This document shows positions 1-5,609 of a DNA stretch of 5,773 nucleotides, one piece after another. The DNA comes from Bacillota bacterium (GTDB taxonomy: Bacteria; Bacillota; Sulfobacillia; Sulfobacillales; Sulfobacillaceae), in contig JAMCTO010000066.1 in NCBI GenBank assembly GCA_023381095.1, forward strand, positions 1-5,773. The letters are read 5' to 3'. The position numbers were made by a program, and so were the translations under genes. The notes under the pieces were generated by a model, which was given only the letters and a program-made list of their open reading frames with translations, did not search any database and was not told the DNA's origin. The stretch's first letter is position 1. Each line of letters starts with the position of its first letter.

Positions 1-1
1 C

Positions 2-931
2 GATAAGGTATGCGCATCGAGTTTGCGAGCGGTGAATTTGGCAAATATGGCCATCTTGACGGGAGAAATTCGCTCGGCGGTGGCTGGCGGCATGGAATCG
101 ATGAGCCAGGCTCCCTATTTGATGGAAGGCGTCCGCTACGGATTGCGCATGGGTGATGGGGTCTTGGTGGATTCGGTGGTCAAAGACGGATTATGGTGCA
201 GTTTCGGCCAATGCCATATGGGAGTTTACGGCAGTGTAGTCGCCAAAGAATTCAACATATCCCGTGAAGATCAGGATCAATGGGCTTATCGCAGCCATAT
301 GCGTGCCATTCAAGCCATTGATCAAGGGATCTTTGCCGAAGAAGTCGAGCCTTTTGCCGTGACGGGGCGTCGCGGGGAAAAGACGGTGATTGACCATGAT
401 ATGGGTCCTCGCCGCGACACCACATTGGAAAAGATTAAGGCTTTGCGGCCCGTATTTGTCGAAGACGGGACGGTTACTGCCGGTAACGCTCCCGGACTGA
501 CCGACGGGGCCTCGGCACTGGTTATTATGGATCGGCAAATGGCAAAAGATTTGGGGCTTAAGGTCCTCGCCACCATTGTCAGTTCCGGATATGTGTCAAG
601 GGAACCGAAATATTTGCATACAGTACCGGCTTATGCCGCTCAAATGGCTTTAGCGCGAGCAGGTATCGCCCAATCGGAACTCAAGCGTATTGAAATCAAC
701 GAAGCCTTTGCTGCAGTGACTTTAACCAGCATTAAAGTGGGGGAGTTCAACCCCGATATTGTGAATGTAAACGGGGGAGCGGTAGCCTTGGGACATCCCA
801 TTGGAGCCTCTGGAGCCCGGATTCTCATGACCCTTATCCGAGAATTGGATCGCAGCGGCGGGGGCTACGGTGTGGCCACTATTTGCAGCGGCGGCGGGCA
901 GGGAGAGGCCACACTGGTTCGTGTCGATTAA
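2..931 (+). CDS. Thiolase (acetyl-CoA C-acyltransferase), 5'-truncated by window edge
   Basis: This is a thiolase that either cleaves 3-ketoacyl-CoA with CoA or condenses two acetyl-CoA in the cytoplasm. The frame is open to the left edge. A TTG at 23 could be mistaken for a start, but the codons before it encode DKVCASS, which carries the nucleophilic cysteine (codon 11-13, visible residue 4). The other catalytic residues are present: Asn in NEAFA (residue 233), His in GHPIGASGAR (residue 265) and the second Cys in CSGGGQGEA (residue 295). Cys-to-His (261) and His-to-Cys (30) spacings match the family (C89, H348 and C378 in the Zoogloea enzyme), so about 85 residues are missing on the left. 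GNAPGLTDGASAL is also typical. The family's TAENVA-like stretch after HMG reads VYGSVVA here. The sequence does not distinguish a degradative from a biosynthetic thiolase. The downstream dehydrogenase on the same strand supports a beta-oxidation or acetoacetyl-CoA role. Confidence 0.96.
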   Translation, partial: DKVCASSLRAVNLANMAILTGEIRSAVAGGMESMSQAPYLMEGVRYGLRMGDGVLVDSVVKDGLWCSFGQCHMGVYGSVVAKEFNISREDQDQWAYRSHMRAIQAIDQGIFAEEVEPFAVTGRRGEKTVIDHDMGPRRDTTLEKIKALRPVFVEDGTVTAGNAPGLTDGASALVIMDRQMAKDLGLKVLATIVSSGYVSREPKYLHTVPAYAAQMALARAGIAQSELKRIEINEAFAAVTLTSIKVGEFNPDIVNVNGGAVALGHPIGASGARILMTLIRELDRSGGGYGVATICSGGGQGEATLVRVD

Positions 932-1151
932 GAACAAAAGCCACTGAACCCCTTATGACAAGGTTAGGATTCAGAAACGGCCGACATTTTAAGCTCGGCG
1001 GCAAGATAAGATTTCTGTCAGATCCCAATTCTCTTGGAGAAAAGAGTTCTTGTTCTGTGATCGACCAAGGTATTTTCGAAAGGAGATACACCGAATCCGA
1101 AAGTTCAGGAGTTTATGGGTTTATCACGTGAAGAAAGGCAGGTGAAATCAC
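932..1151 (+). other. Intergenic gap between thiolase and dehydrogenase genes, no recognised gene
   Basis: This 220-base gap lies between two genes that are often adjacent. All three plus frames contain stops or lack a plausible start. A weak dyad is visible at 980-984/995-999 (GCCGA/TCGGC, 10-base loop), but no T-run follows it, so it is not a convincing terminator. A strong Shine-Dalgarno-like AAAGGAGA at 1079-1086 has no ATG, GTG or TTG at a useful distance. The second one, AGGTGA at 1140-1145, serves the dehydrogenase. I see no clear sigma-A promoter. Confidence 0.6.
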
Positions 1152-2006
1152 ATGTCGGGGCGCATGCTCGTGGTAGGTTCCGGGCAAATGGGCGGGGGCA
1201 TTGCCGAAACAGCGGCCCGCTCGGGTTTTGAAGTGTTCTTATGGGACAGTGTGCCGCAAATGACAGACAAAGCGCTCGGCACTATCCGTGCGCATTTGGA
1301 CCGGGGAGTGCAAAAAGGAGAGATCAAGTCGGAAGATCGGCAAGTGGTGTTGGACCGAATTTCTGTTCTTCCGAATTTGGAATCCGTGTCTTCGGTCGAT
1401 TTGGTGATTGAAGCCATAATCGAAGAGGAGAAGCAGAAACGAGAACTCTTTAGGCGTTTGGGAGAGCTTTTTGACCCGTCGACAATTTTGGCTTCGAATA
1501 CCTCATCGATCTCGATTTCGCGGTTGGCCAGTCATGTGCCCAATCCCGGACGGGTCATTGGTATGCACTTTATGAATCCGGTACCGGTGATGCGGTTGGT
1601 GGAGGTGATAGCAGGAGGGCTGACTCACGATACCACCGTCACACAGGTGAAAACCTGGGCGGAGAAGATGGATAAAACGGCTGTTGTGGTCCAGGACTAT
1701 CCTGGCTTTATTTCCAACCGGATTTTGATGCCCATGATAAACGAAGCGATATTTGCGTTGCAAGAAGGGGTTGCCACCAAAGAAGGTATTGATACCGTGA
1801 TGAAATTAGGCATGAATCATCCGATGGGGCCTTTAACTTTGGCGGATTTTATTGGTCTTGATACGTGTTTGGCCATCATGAATGTCTTGTATGAAGGATT
1901 TAAGGATTCGAAGTATCGCCCTGCGCCTTTGTTGCAAAAAATGGTCGATGCCGGACTCTTAGGCCGCAAGAGCGGTCGCGGCTTTTATGAGTATTCCCTG
2001 ATGTAA
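1152..2006 (+). CDS. hbd: 3-hydroxyacyl-CoA (3-hydroxybutyryl-CoA) dehydrogenase
   Basis: This 284-residue NAD(P)-dependent enzyme interconverts 3-hydroxyacyl-CoA and 3-ketoacyl-CoA, the step directly before thiolase in beta-oxidation. It has the standard length of the stand-alone Hbd/PaaH family, with no fused crotonase domain. The N-terminal Rossmann fold shows GSGQMGGGIA (residues 9-18) and an acidic Asp32 at the end of the second strand. Catalytic residues are visible: Ser118 in SNTSS, His139 in GMHFMNPVP, Glu151 and Asn189 in GFISNR. The C-terminal dimerisation domain has the usual NHPMGPLTLADFIGLD and ends GRKSGRGFYEY. The ATG at 1152 is preceded by AGGTGA at 1140-1145 with a 6-base spacer. 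The gene ends at a strong terminator, so it is probably the last gene of its transcription unit, which may include the thiolase. Chain-length specificity cannot be read from the sequence; the symbol reflects the family. Confidence 0.96.
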   Translation: MSGRMLVVGSGQMGGGIAETAARSGFEVFLWDSVPQMTDKALGTIRAHLDRGVQKGEIKSEDRQVVLDRISVLPNLESVSSVDLVIEAIIEEEKQKRELFRRLGELFDPSTILASNTSSISISRLASHVPNPGRVIGMHFMNPVPVMRLVEVIAGGLTHDTTVTQVKTWAEKMDKTAVVVQDYPGFISNRILMPMINEAIFALQEGVATKEGIDTVMKLGMNHPMGPLTLADFIGLDTCLAIMNVLYEGFKDSKYRPAPLLQKMVDAGLLGRKSGRGFYEYSLM

Positions 2007-2025
2007 TAAAGAAGGTGGAGATGGG

Positions 2026-2065
2026 AGAACCCGAAAGAACTTTGTCTCTTTCGGGTTCTTTTTTT
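2026..2065 (+). terminator. Rho-independent terminator after hbd
   Basis: A perfect 13-bp stem is formed by AGAACCCGAAAGA (2026-2038) and TCTTTCGGGTTCT (2047-2059), with an 8-base loop and a run of seven T at 2059-2065. It starts 19 bases after the hbd stop. The T-run serves only plus-strand transcription; on the minus strand the bases beyond the stem (CCCATCTCC) are not T-rich. The convergent deacetylase stop codon (2066-2068) directly abuts the T-run. Confidence 0.95.
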
Positions 2066-2776
2066 CTAGAGTTTGGTGGGGGTGATACTGTCTTGGAGCA
2101 AAACCGGTAACGTCACAGCCTTATAGCCCATTTGCTTTAATTGTTCCAAAATCGTTGTTAATGCGGCAAGAGTTTGAGAGCGATTGCCACCCCCGTCATG
2201 CATTAAAATAATGGCACCAGGCTTAATCTCGGTCGTGACATGTTGGACGATGGACCCGACACCGGGACGCGCCCAGTCTTTGGTGTCAATGGACCATAAT
2301 ACCACACGGTAACCATGTGCACCAAAAATTTTGAGAAGACCGGGCGATATAAGCCCGTAAGGCGGCCGGTAAAAAGCTTGGGCGTTAACCCCCAGTGAAG
2401 TGATGTAGCGGGCGGTTCGATTGGCGTCGGCCCACAAGAGATTGGCTCCTTTTGCGCGCAAATTTAAATGACTCCATCCATGGTTGGCAACCACCGATCC
2501 CTGTTTGGAGATGGCCGAGATCAGATCCGGAAAACGCTGGGCCTCGCTGCCGGCAACGAAAAAGGTGGCGTGGGCATGGTAGCGGGACAAGATGTTGAGA
2601 ATTAGGGGAGTGTATGCAGGTGAGGGGCCGTCGTCGAAGGTCAGCGCCACGACTTTTTTGGAGGTGGCAACATGCGTGATGACTTGTTGCGAACTGGCAG
2701 CCTGGCTGACCAGCCAAAACGCCAGTGTCAGAATAATCACAGGACTGAGTAGAAACCATCTTGATGTGCGGCTCAC
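2066..2776 (-). CDS. Polysaccharide deacetylase (CE4/NodB domain), membrane-anchored or secreted
   Basis: This 236-residue carbohydrate esterase family 4 protein would remove N- or O-acetyl groups from peptidoglycan, chitin-like or other polysaccharide outside the membrane. Residues 7-27 form a hydrophobic segment after a short basic start, so the protein has a signal peptide or a single N-terminal anchor. The five NodB motifs are present in order: TFDDGP (46-51, catalytic Asp48 and metal Asp49), NHGWSH (metal His99 and His103), RPPYG (137-141), WSIDTKDW (161-168) and LMHD (191-194, catalytic His193). The start is GTG at 2774-2776 with AAAAGGAGA on the minus strand at 2787-2795 and a 10-base spacer. 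The size and simple architecture resemble the sporulation-type PdaB deacetylases, but nothing here proves a sporulation role. It appears monocistronic and converges on hbd. No terminator of its own is visible. Confidence 0.93.
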   Translation of the reverse strand: MSRTSRWFLLSPVIILTLAFWLVSQAASSQQVITHVATSKKVVALTFDDGPSPAYTPLILNILSRYHAHATFFVAGSEAQRFPDLISAISKQGSVVANHGWSHLNLRAKGANLLWADANRTARYITSLGVNAQAFYRPPYGLISPGLLKIFGAHGYRVVLWSIDTKDWARPGVGSIVQHVTTEIKPGAIILMHDGGGNRSQTLAALTTILEQLKQMGYKAVTLPVLLQDSITPTKL

Positions 2777-2811
2777 TGTGCGTTCGTCTCCTTTTGGGAC
2801 AGCGCCCTTCT

Positions 2812-2840
2812 AATACAGGATATGTACGCACTGTGGACAA
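2812..2840 (-). promoter_or_regulatory. Possible sigma-A-type promoter of the deacetylase gene
   Basis: Read on the minus strand, TTGTCC (2835-2840) and TGTATT (2812-2817) are separated by 17 bases. Each matches the consensus at four of six positions. Transcription would begin around 2805, just ahead of the Shine-Dalgarno sequence at 2787-2795. The position is right but the match is mediocre. Confidence 0.3.
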
Positions 2841-2883
2841 ACAATATGCGATAAAGGGTCGGACGCCGGAGGATTAACATTGG

Positions 2884-2911
2884 TTGCAGAAATATATAAA
2901 TGTCATATAAT
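2884..2911 (+). promoter_or_regulatory. Candidate rightward promoter (TATAAT)
   Basis: A perfect -10 hexamer TATAAT lies at 2906-2911. The best -35 is the weak TTGCAG at 2884-2889, 16 bases upstream; only its TTG matches. The surroundings are very AT-rich. Transcription would start around 2918, which coincides with two consecutive ATG codons. It could drive the small ORFs and, with a roughly 400-base leader, the amidohydrolase and Mo-cofactor genes. The missing strong -35 suggests that an activator is needed or that the promoter is weak. Confidence 0.4.
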
Positions 2912-2921
2912 CTATATATGA
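2903..2921. promoter_or_regulatory. Operator-like perfect inverted repeat over the -10 box
   Basis: TCATATA (2903-2909) and TATATGA (2915-2921) are exact reverse complements around a 5-base spacer. The repeat covers the TATAAT box and the expected transcription start, the classic position for a dimeric repressor. A second, overlapping dyad, ATATG-N7-CATAT, spans 2916-2932. The sequence is so AT-rich that chance symmetry is a real alternative. No regulator gene is present in the window. Confidence 0.35.
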
Positions 2922-3076
2922 TGCACACATATTGTTCTGAGCAGTTTGAGAACCGGATTGATAAGGCCGTGGCACGGCGAGCAGCTCACCGTTTCCGTAC
3001 AAATCGGCAATATTACATACTCATCAATAATTGGCGTTCGTGGAAGCGGAACCCCAAAGGGCTATGGAGGCTCTAG
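2918..3076 (+). CDS. Unrecognised 52-residue basic small ORF (tentative)
   Basis: I do not recognise this reading frame. It starts with two consecutive ATG codons (2918, 2921) and ends at TAG 3074-3076. The predicted peptide is strongly basic, with nine Arg and three Lys against three acidic residues. Its centre carries ARRAAHRFRTNR and its C-terminal half is aromatic (YY and three Trp). There is no hydrophobic segment and no zinc-binding cysteine pair. No Shine-Dalgarno sequence precedes it. The TATAAT at 2906-2911 would place the transcript start at about the first ATG, so translation would have to be leaderless. All three plus frames are open across much of this stretch, so the frame may be accidental. 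Confidence 0.2.
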   Translation: MMHTYCSEQFENRIDKAVARRAAHRFRTNRQYYILINNWRSWKRNPKGLWRL

Positions 3077-3081
3077 TTTTG

Positions 3082-3225
3082 ATGTCTATTCGTCGTCGGC
3101 GGGCTCTTGCTATGGTGACAACAGGTTCTGCCTGCTCAGACGGGTTTACGCCTCTTCAAATTGCTCGTGCTATAACCGACATCAAAACATGGCATTGTGA
3201 AACCACCCTCTTTATGCGGTGGTGA
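3082..3225 (+). CDS. Unrecognised 47-residue small ORF (tentative)
   Basis: I do not recognise this reading frame. ATG 3082 follows a GGAGG at 3066-3070 with an 11-base spacer, a little long but usable. It starts five bases after the stop of the preceding small ORF, as in a coupled pair. The peptide begins MSIRRRRALAM and continues with a mixed region (TPLQIARAITDIK). It has two Cys and no clear membrane segment. Its last codons overlap the ACCACC/GGTGGT dyad (3202-3223). The amidohydrolase follows about 100 bases later. It could equally be non-coding leader sequence or a decayed gene. Confidence 0.18.
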   Translation: MSIRRRRALAMVTTGSACSDGFTPLQIARAITDIKTWHCETTLFMRW

Positions 3226-3323
3226 TTAGGACCCTATCCCACGAATCGGCAAGAAGATGTACTGAGCCAAATCAGGGATCAGATAATGTTGACACATGTG
3301 TGAGAAAGGCAGAAGAAAAGAGT

Positions 3324-4475
3324 ATGAATGAAGCACTATGGCAAGAAATTCAACCTTGGATGCTACAAATCAGACGAAAAATCCATCAACATCCGGAACT
3401 AGGACTGAATACCCCGAAAACGGCGGCGCTTGTAGAAGCTTCTTTAGATGAATTGGGGGTCGATCACCGCCGTATCATTGAAAATGGGGTGCTCGCTCAA
3501 GTGGGACCAAAAGAAGGTGAAGCACTTTTGCTGCGGGCAGACATGGATGGATTGCCGGTGACGGAACAGACTCGTCTGCCTTTTAGTTCCTGCGAGCCGA
3601 ATCGTATGCATGCGTGTGGCCACGACGCACACACTGCAATGCTTTTAGGGGCGGCTTATTATTTAAGTCGTTGCGAATCGGAATTAACTCATCCCGTTAC
3701 CCTGATGTTTCAACCCGGTGAGGAGGGACCCGGCGGGGCTTTACCCATGATTGAAGCCGGTGTACTGTCTTTTCCTTCCGTAAGTCGTGCTGTGATGGCG
3801 CATGTTGACAGCGAACTACCATGGGGCAGTATCGGGGTATTCAGTGGACCGGCAATGGCTTCTCCGAACGATTTTGTCATCAAAGTGTTTGGACAGGGAG
3901 GGCACGCGGCCCATCCTCAATTGAGTGCCGATGCCATTGTCGCATCCAGTGCCATCATTCAAGGTTGCCAGACATTGGTGAGTCGCGAACAGAACCCCGT
4001 TGAACCCCTGGTTATAACATTTGGTACCATTCATGGCGGATATCGCGAAAACGTTATTGCAGACGGTGTCGAATTAACGGGAACCATCCGAATTCTCTCT
4101 CCCGATGGAATGGATGCGATTCTGGAGCGGTTTGTCAATATGGTGGAGCAAATCGCCCAGAGTTACCGAACAAGAGCGGAAGTGGCGATAAGCCGGGGAT
4201 ATCCGCCTTTGGTTGCCGATGCGGGGTGGACAAATGAAGTGGAAGCATTATTGCGACGTGAATTGGGTTCTCAAGCCGTGTTACGCCTTCCTGCGCCGTC
4301 AATGGGAGCGGAAGATTTTGCTTATATTGCTCAACGAGTTCCCGCAACTAATTTGCACGTGGGTGTGGTGGGACCGGATTTTGTCAGAGGAATTCACTCG
4401 TCTCAGTTTAATCTTGATGAAAGAGCCTTGATGACAGGAGCTAAAGCCTATGCCGCCGTGGCTCTTTATTTGTAA
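3324..4475 (+). CDS. M20-family metallo-amidohydrolase (N-acyl-amino-acid/hippurate hydrolase-like)
   Basis: This 383-residue cytoplasmic M20D-type di-metal enzyme would hydrolyse an N-acyl amino acid or similar amide. Key residues, numbered from ATG 3324: Asp73 and Asp75 in ADMDG; Cys98, His100 and Asp101 in HACGHDAHT; Glu133/Glu134 in QPGEEGPGG; His160 in AHVD; the lid-domain GQGGHAAHP (190-198); Glu330 in GAEDF; and His358 in GIHSSQF. All expected metal and catalytic positions are filled. The frame is open upstream to a GTG at 3219. The first 35 codons have no family character, whereas MNEALWQEI at 3324 leads directly into the canonical RRKIHQHPELG, so I chose 3324. Its ribosome site is only purine-rich (AAAGG at 3305-3309, then AGAAGAAAAGAG). 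moaC follows after 46 bases with no terminator, which suggests cotranscription. The substrate cannot be deduced; hippurate, indole-acetyl-amino acids and N-acetyl-diaminopimelate are all used in this family. Confidence 0.92.
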   Translation: MNEALWQEIQPWMLQIRRKIHQHPELGLNTPKTAALVEASLDELGVDHRRIIENGVLAQVGPKEGEALLLRADMDGLPVTEQTRLPFSSCEPNRMHACGHDAHTAMLLGAAYYLSRCESELTHPVTLMFQPGEEGPGGALPMIEAGVLSFPSVSRAVMAHVDSELPWGSIGVFSGPAMASPNDFVIKVFGQGGHAAHPQLSADAIVASSAIIQGCQTLVSREQNPVEPLVITFGTIHGGYRENVIADGVELTGTIRILSPDGMDAILERFVNMVEQIAQSYRTRAEVAISRGYPPLVADAGWTNEVEALLRRELGSQAVLRLPAPSMGAEDFAYIAQRVPATNLHVGVVGPDFVRGIHSSQFNLDERALMTGAKAYAAVALYL

Positions 4476-4521
4476 GTCGAATATTGTGGGCATAAGTCGT
4501 GAAGTCAGGGAGGTCTGTTGA

Positions 4522-5031
4522 ATGGATAATTACCCCAACCACTTGAATGAGCGCGGAGAAGTGCACATGGTCGATGTCGGCAAGAAGCTTCCCACCGAGC
4601 GTATGGCCCGGGCCCGCGGAAGCTTGCGGGCCTCCGCACAAATTTGCCAAGCTGTGTTAGAAGGGCGCGTGCCCAAAGGAGACGTTTTGGCCGTGAGCCG
4701 TGTGGCTGGGATAATGGCCGCCAAGAAAACCGGGGAATGGATTCCTTTATGCCATCCCTTGCCTTTAACGGCAACGGAGATCGAAATCGCCGTAAAAGAC
4801 GATGGTTTCGTGGTGGAATCCCAAGTCCGCACAACGGCTGCAACTGGGGTGGAAATGGAAGCTTTGGTGGCCGTTACAGCCAGCCTATTAACATTATATG
4901 ACATGCTAAAGAGCATGGATCGAACCATGGTTTTGAAGGATGTCGTTCTTTTAGAGAAGTCGGGAGGCCGTTCCGGCCATTTTATACGGGAAGGAAGGGA
5001 CTATGTGGAAAATAGCGATTCTCACGAGTAG
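4522..5031 (+). CDS. moaC: Cyclic pyranopterin monophosphate synthase MoaC
   Basis: MoaC converts the product of the radical-SAM enzyme MoaA into cyclic pyranopterin monophosphate, completing the first stage of molybdenum cofactor synthesis. The 169-residue length is normal. Visible motifs are HMVDVGKK (15-22), PKGDVL with Lys52, IPLCHPLPLT with His78, TGVEMEAL (108-115), LYDMLK with Asp127 and Lys130, and GGRSG (148-152). These match the active-site Lys, His, Asp and Lys of the E. coli enzyme at almost the same numbers. ATG 4522 has an excellent AGGGAGG at 4507-4513 with an 8-base spacer. The 3' end overlaps mog by 29 bases, pointing to translational coupling. moaA, moaD, moaE and moeA are not in the window. 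In B. subtilis moaC also lies a few genes upstream of groES. Confidence 0.97.
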   Translation: MDNYPNHLNERGEVHMVDVGKKLPTERMARARGSLRASAQICQAVLEGRVPKGDVLAVSRVAGIMAAKKTGEWIPLCHPLPLTATEIEIAVKDDGFVVESQVRTTAATGVEMEALVAVTASLLTLYDMLKSMDRTMVLKDVVLLEKSGGRSGHFIREGRDYVENSDSHE

Positions 5032-5485
5032 CGACAGAGGTGCAGCCGGGGAAAGGGAGGATACATCGGGACGTTTTCTTCGTGAGAGCATGAAAGAACT
5101 GGGCACGCTTATGGATCAAAAAATTCTTCCCGACGATGAAGAGACTTTGGTATCGCAATTACAAAGCTGGGTTGATCAAGGCATCGATTTGATTTTGACT
5201 ACGGGAGGAACGGGATTGGGACCCCGCGACAACATGCCCGAGGCGACCAGGCGCATCATGACCCGTGAAGTGGTTGGCATGAGCGAAGCCTTGCGTGATG
5301 AATCCCGCAAGCACACACCTATGGGGATGCTGTCAAGAAATGTCTGTGCCCAAGCCCATGATACGCTAATCATTAACTTTCCGGGATCGCTGCCAGCGGT
5401 TCGGCAGCTTTTTCCAGTGGTGTTTCCGGTTTTGGATCATGCGCTCTCTTTAATCCACGGCATGACAGAACACAAAAATTCGTGA
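5003..5485 (+). CDS. mog: MoaB/Mog-family molybdopterin adenylyltransferase
   Basis: This 160-residue single-domain protein of the MoaB/Mog fold is expected to adenylylate molybdopterin with ATP, preparing it for metal insertion by MoeA. The order of motifs fits: AILTSSDRG at the N-terminus; EDTSG (19-23); DDE near residue 44; the molybdopterin-binding TTGGTGLGPRDNMPEAT (66-82); LSRNV (110-114); and INFPGSLPAV (124-133), equivalent to the usual NLPGSP. Between the last two, CAQAHD replaces the AG-rich turn common in relatives. The start at 5003 lies inside moaC and is preceded by AAGGA at 4991-4995 with a 7-base spacer. MoaB and MogA names are used interchangeably in Gram-positive genomes, and the sequence alone does not decide between active Mog and the less well-defined MoaB. 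No terminator is visible after the stop. Confidence 0.93.
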   Translation: MWKIAILTSSDRGAAGEREDTSGRFLRESMKELGTLMDQKILPDDEETLVSQLQSWVDQGIDLILTTGGTGLGPRDNMPEATRRIMTREVVGMSEALRDESRKHTPMGMLSRNVCAQAHDTLIINFPGSLPAVRQLFPVVFPVLDHALSLIHGMTEHKNS

Positions 5486-5566
5486 TCCATATAGATATTT
5501 GGAGAGATATTACGATATGTGGAGGGAAATAGTAAAAAATCCGGAATTAGTTTGCCTGAGCATTAT
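5486..5566 (+). other. mog-groES spacer, no terminator seen
   Basis: The AT-rich spacer has three GATAT copies (5494, 5506, 5514) but no stem with a T-run, so transcription from mog could continue into groES. A 17-codon frame, ATG 5517 to TGA 5568-5570, has GGAGAG at 5501-5506 with a 10-base spacer. It reads MWREIVKNPELVCLSII and resembles nothing I know. Confidence 0.4.
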
Positions 5567-5595
5567 TTGACGCTTTCCAAGCTTTTGAGTAAACT
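5567..5595 (+). promoter_or_regulatory. Sigma-A-type promoter of groES
   Basis: TTGACG (5567-5572, five of six consensus bases) and TAAACT (5590-5595, four of six) are separated by exactly 17 bases. The predicted transcription start is near 5602, just upstream of the CIRCE element. This is the usual arrangement of HrcA-repressed chaperone operons. Confidence 0.8.
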
Positions 5596-5609
5596 GCTCT
5601 ATGGGTACG

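Larger units (their letters stand above)
2777..3323. other. 547-base intergenic region without a recognised gene
   Basis: The region separates the leftward deacetylase from the rightward amidohydrolase, so it should hold promoters for both. It contains the leftward promoter candidate near 2812-2840 and an AT-rich stretch at 2889-2935 with a TATAAT box and inverted repeat. It also holds two small unrecognised ORFs (2918-3076, 3082-3225) and two short dyads: GCCGTG-G-CACGGC at 2966-2978, and ACCACC/GGTGGT at 3202-3207/3218-3223 with a 10-base loop. Neither dyad is followed by a T-run. Close to the amidohydrolase there is GATAAT at 3282-3287 with no good -35 at the right distance. A consensus TTGACA at 3289-3294 has no matching -10 downstream. 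I recognise no tRNA, riboswitch or insertion sequence. Confidence 0.6.

Noticed and set aside
23..931. Thiolase start at TTG 23
   Set aside because: The frame is open to the left edge, and the codons before TTG encode the active-site Cys motif VCASS, so the gene begins outside the window.
980..999. Hairpin GCCGA/TCGGC as thiolase terminator
   Set aside because: It has only five base pairs and a 10-base loop, and no T-run follows.
883..1131. Open frame across the thiolase 3' end and the gap
   Set aside because: It begins inside the thiolase in another frame, has no ribosome site, and encodes nothing recognisable.
2385..2840. 151-codon minus-strand frame overlapping the deacetylase
   Set aside because: It is a shadow in another frame of the deacetylase, which has every CE4 motif.
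3190..3225. T-box-like GGGTGG on the minus strand
   Set aside because: The match to the AGGGTGGNACCGCG core is partial, the terminator and specifier structures are missing, and no suitable gene lies immediately downstream on that strand.
3289..3317. TTGACA as a -35 box for the amidohydrolase
   Set aside because: Seventeen bases downstream the sequence is GAAGAA, which is not a -10 element.
3219..3323. N-terminal extension of the amidohydrolase to GTG 3219
   Set aside because: The first 35 codons have no family character and no ribosome site; ATG 3324 gives the normal family length.
4530..4928. 132-codon minus-strand frame opposite moaC
   Set aside because: It is antisense to an unambiguous moaC and has no family resemblance.
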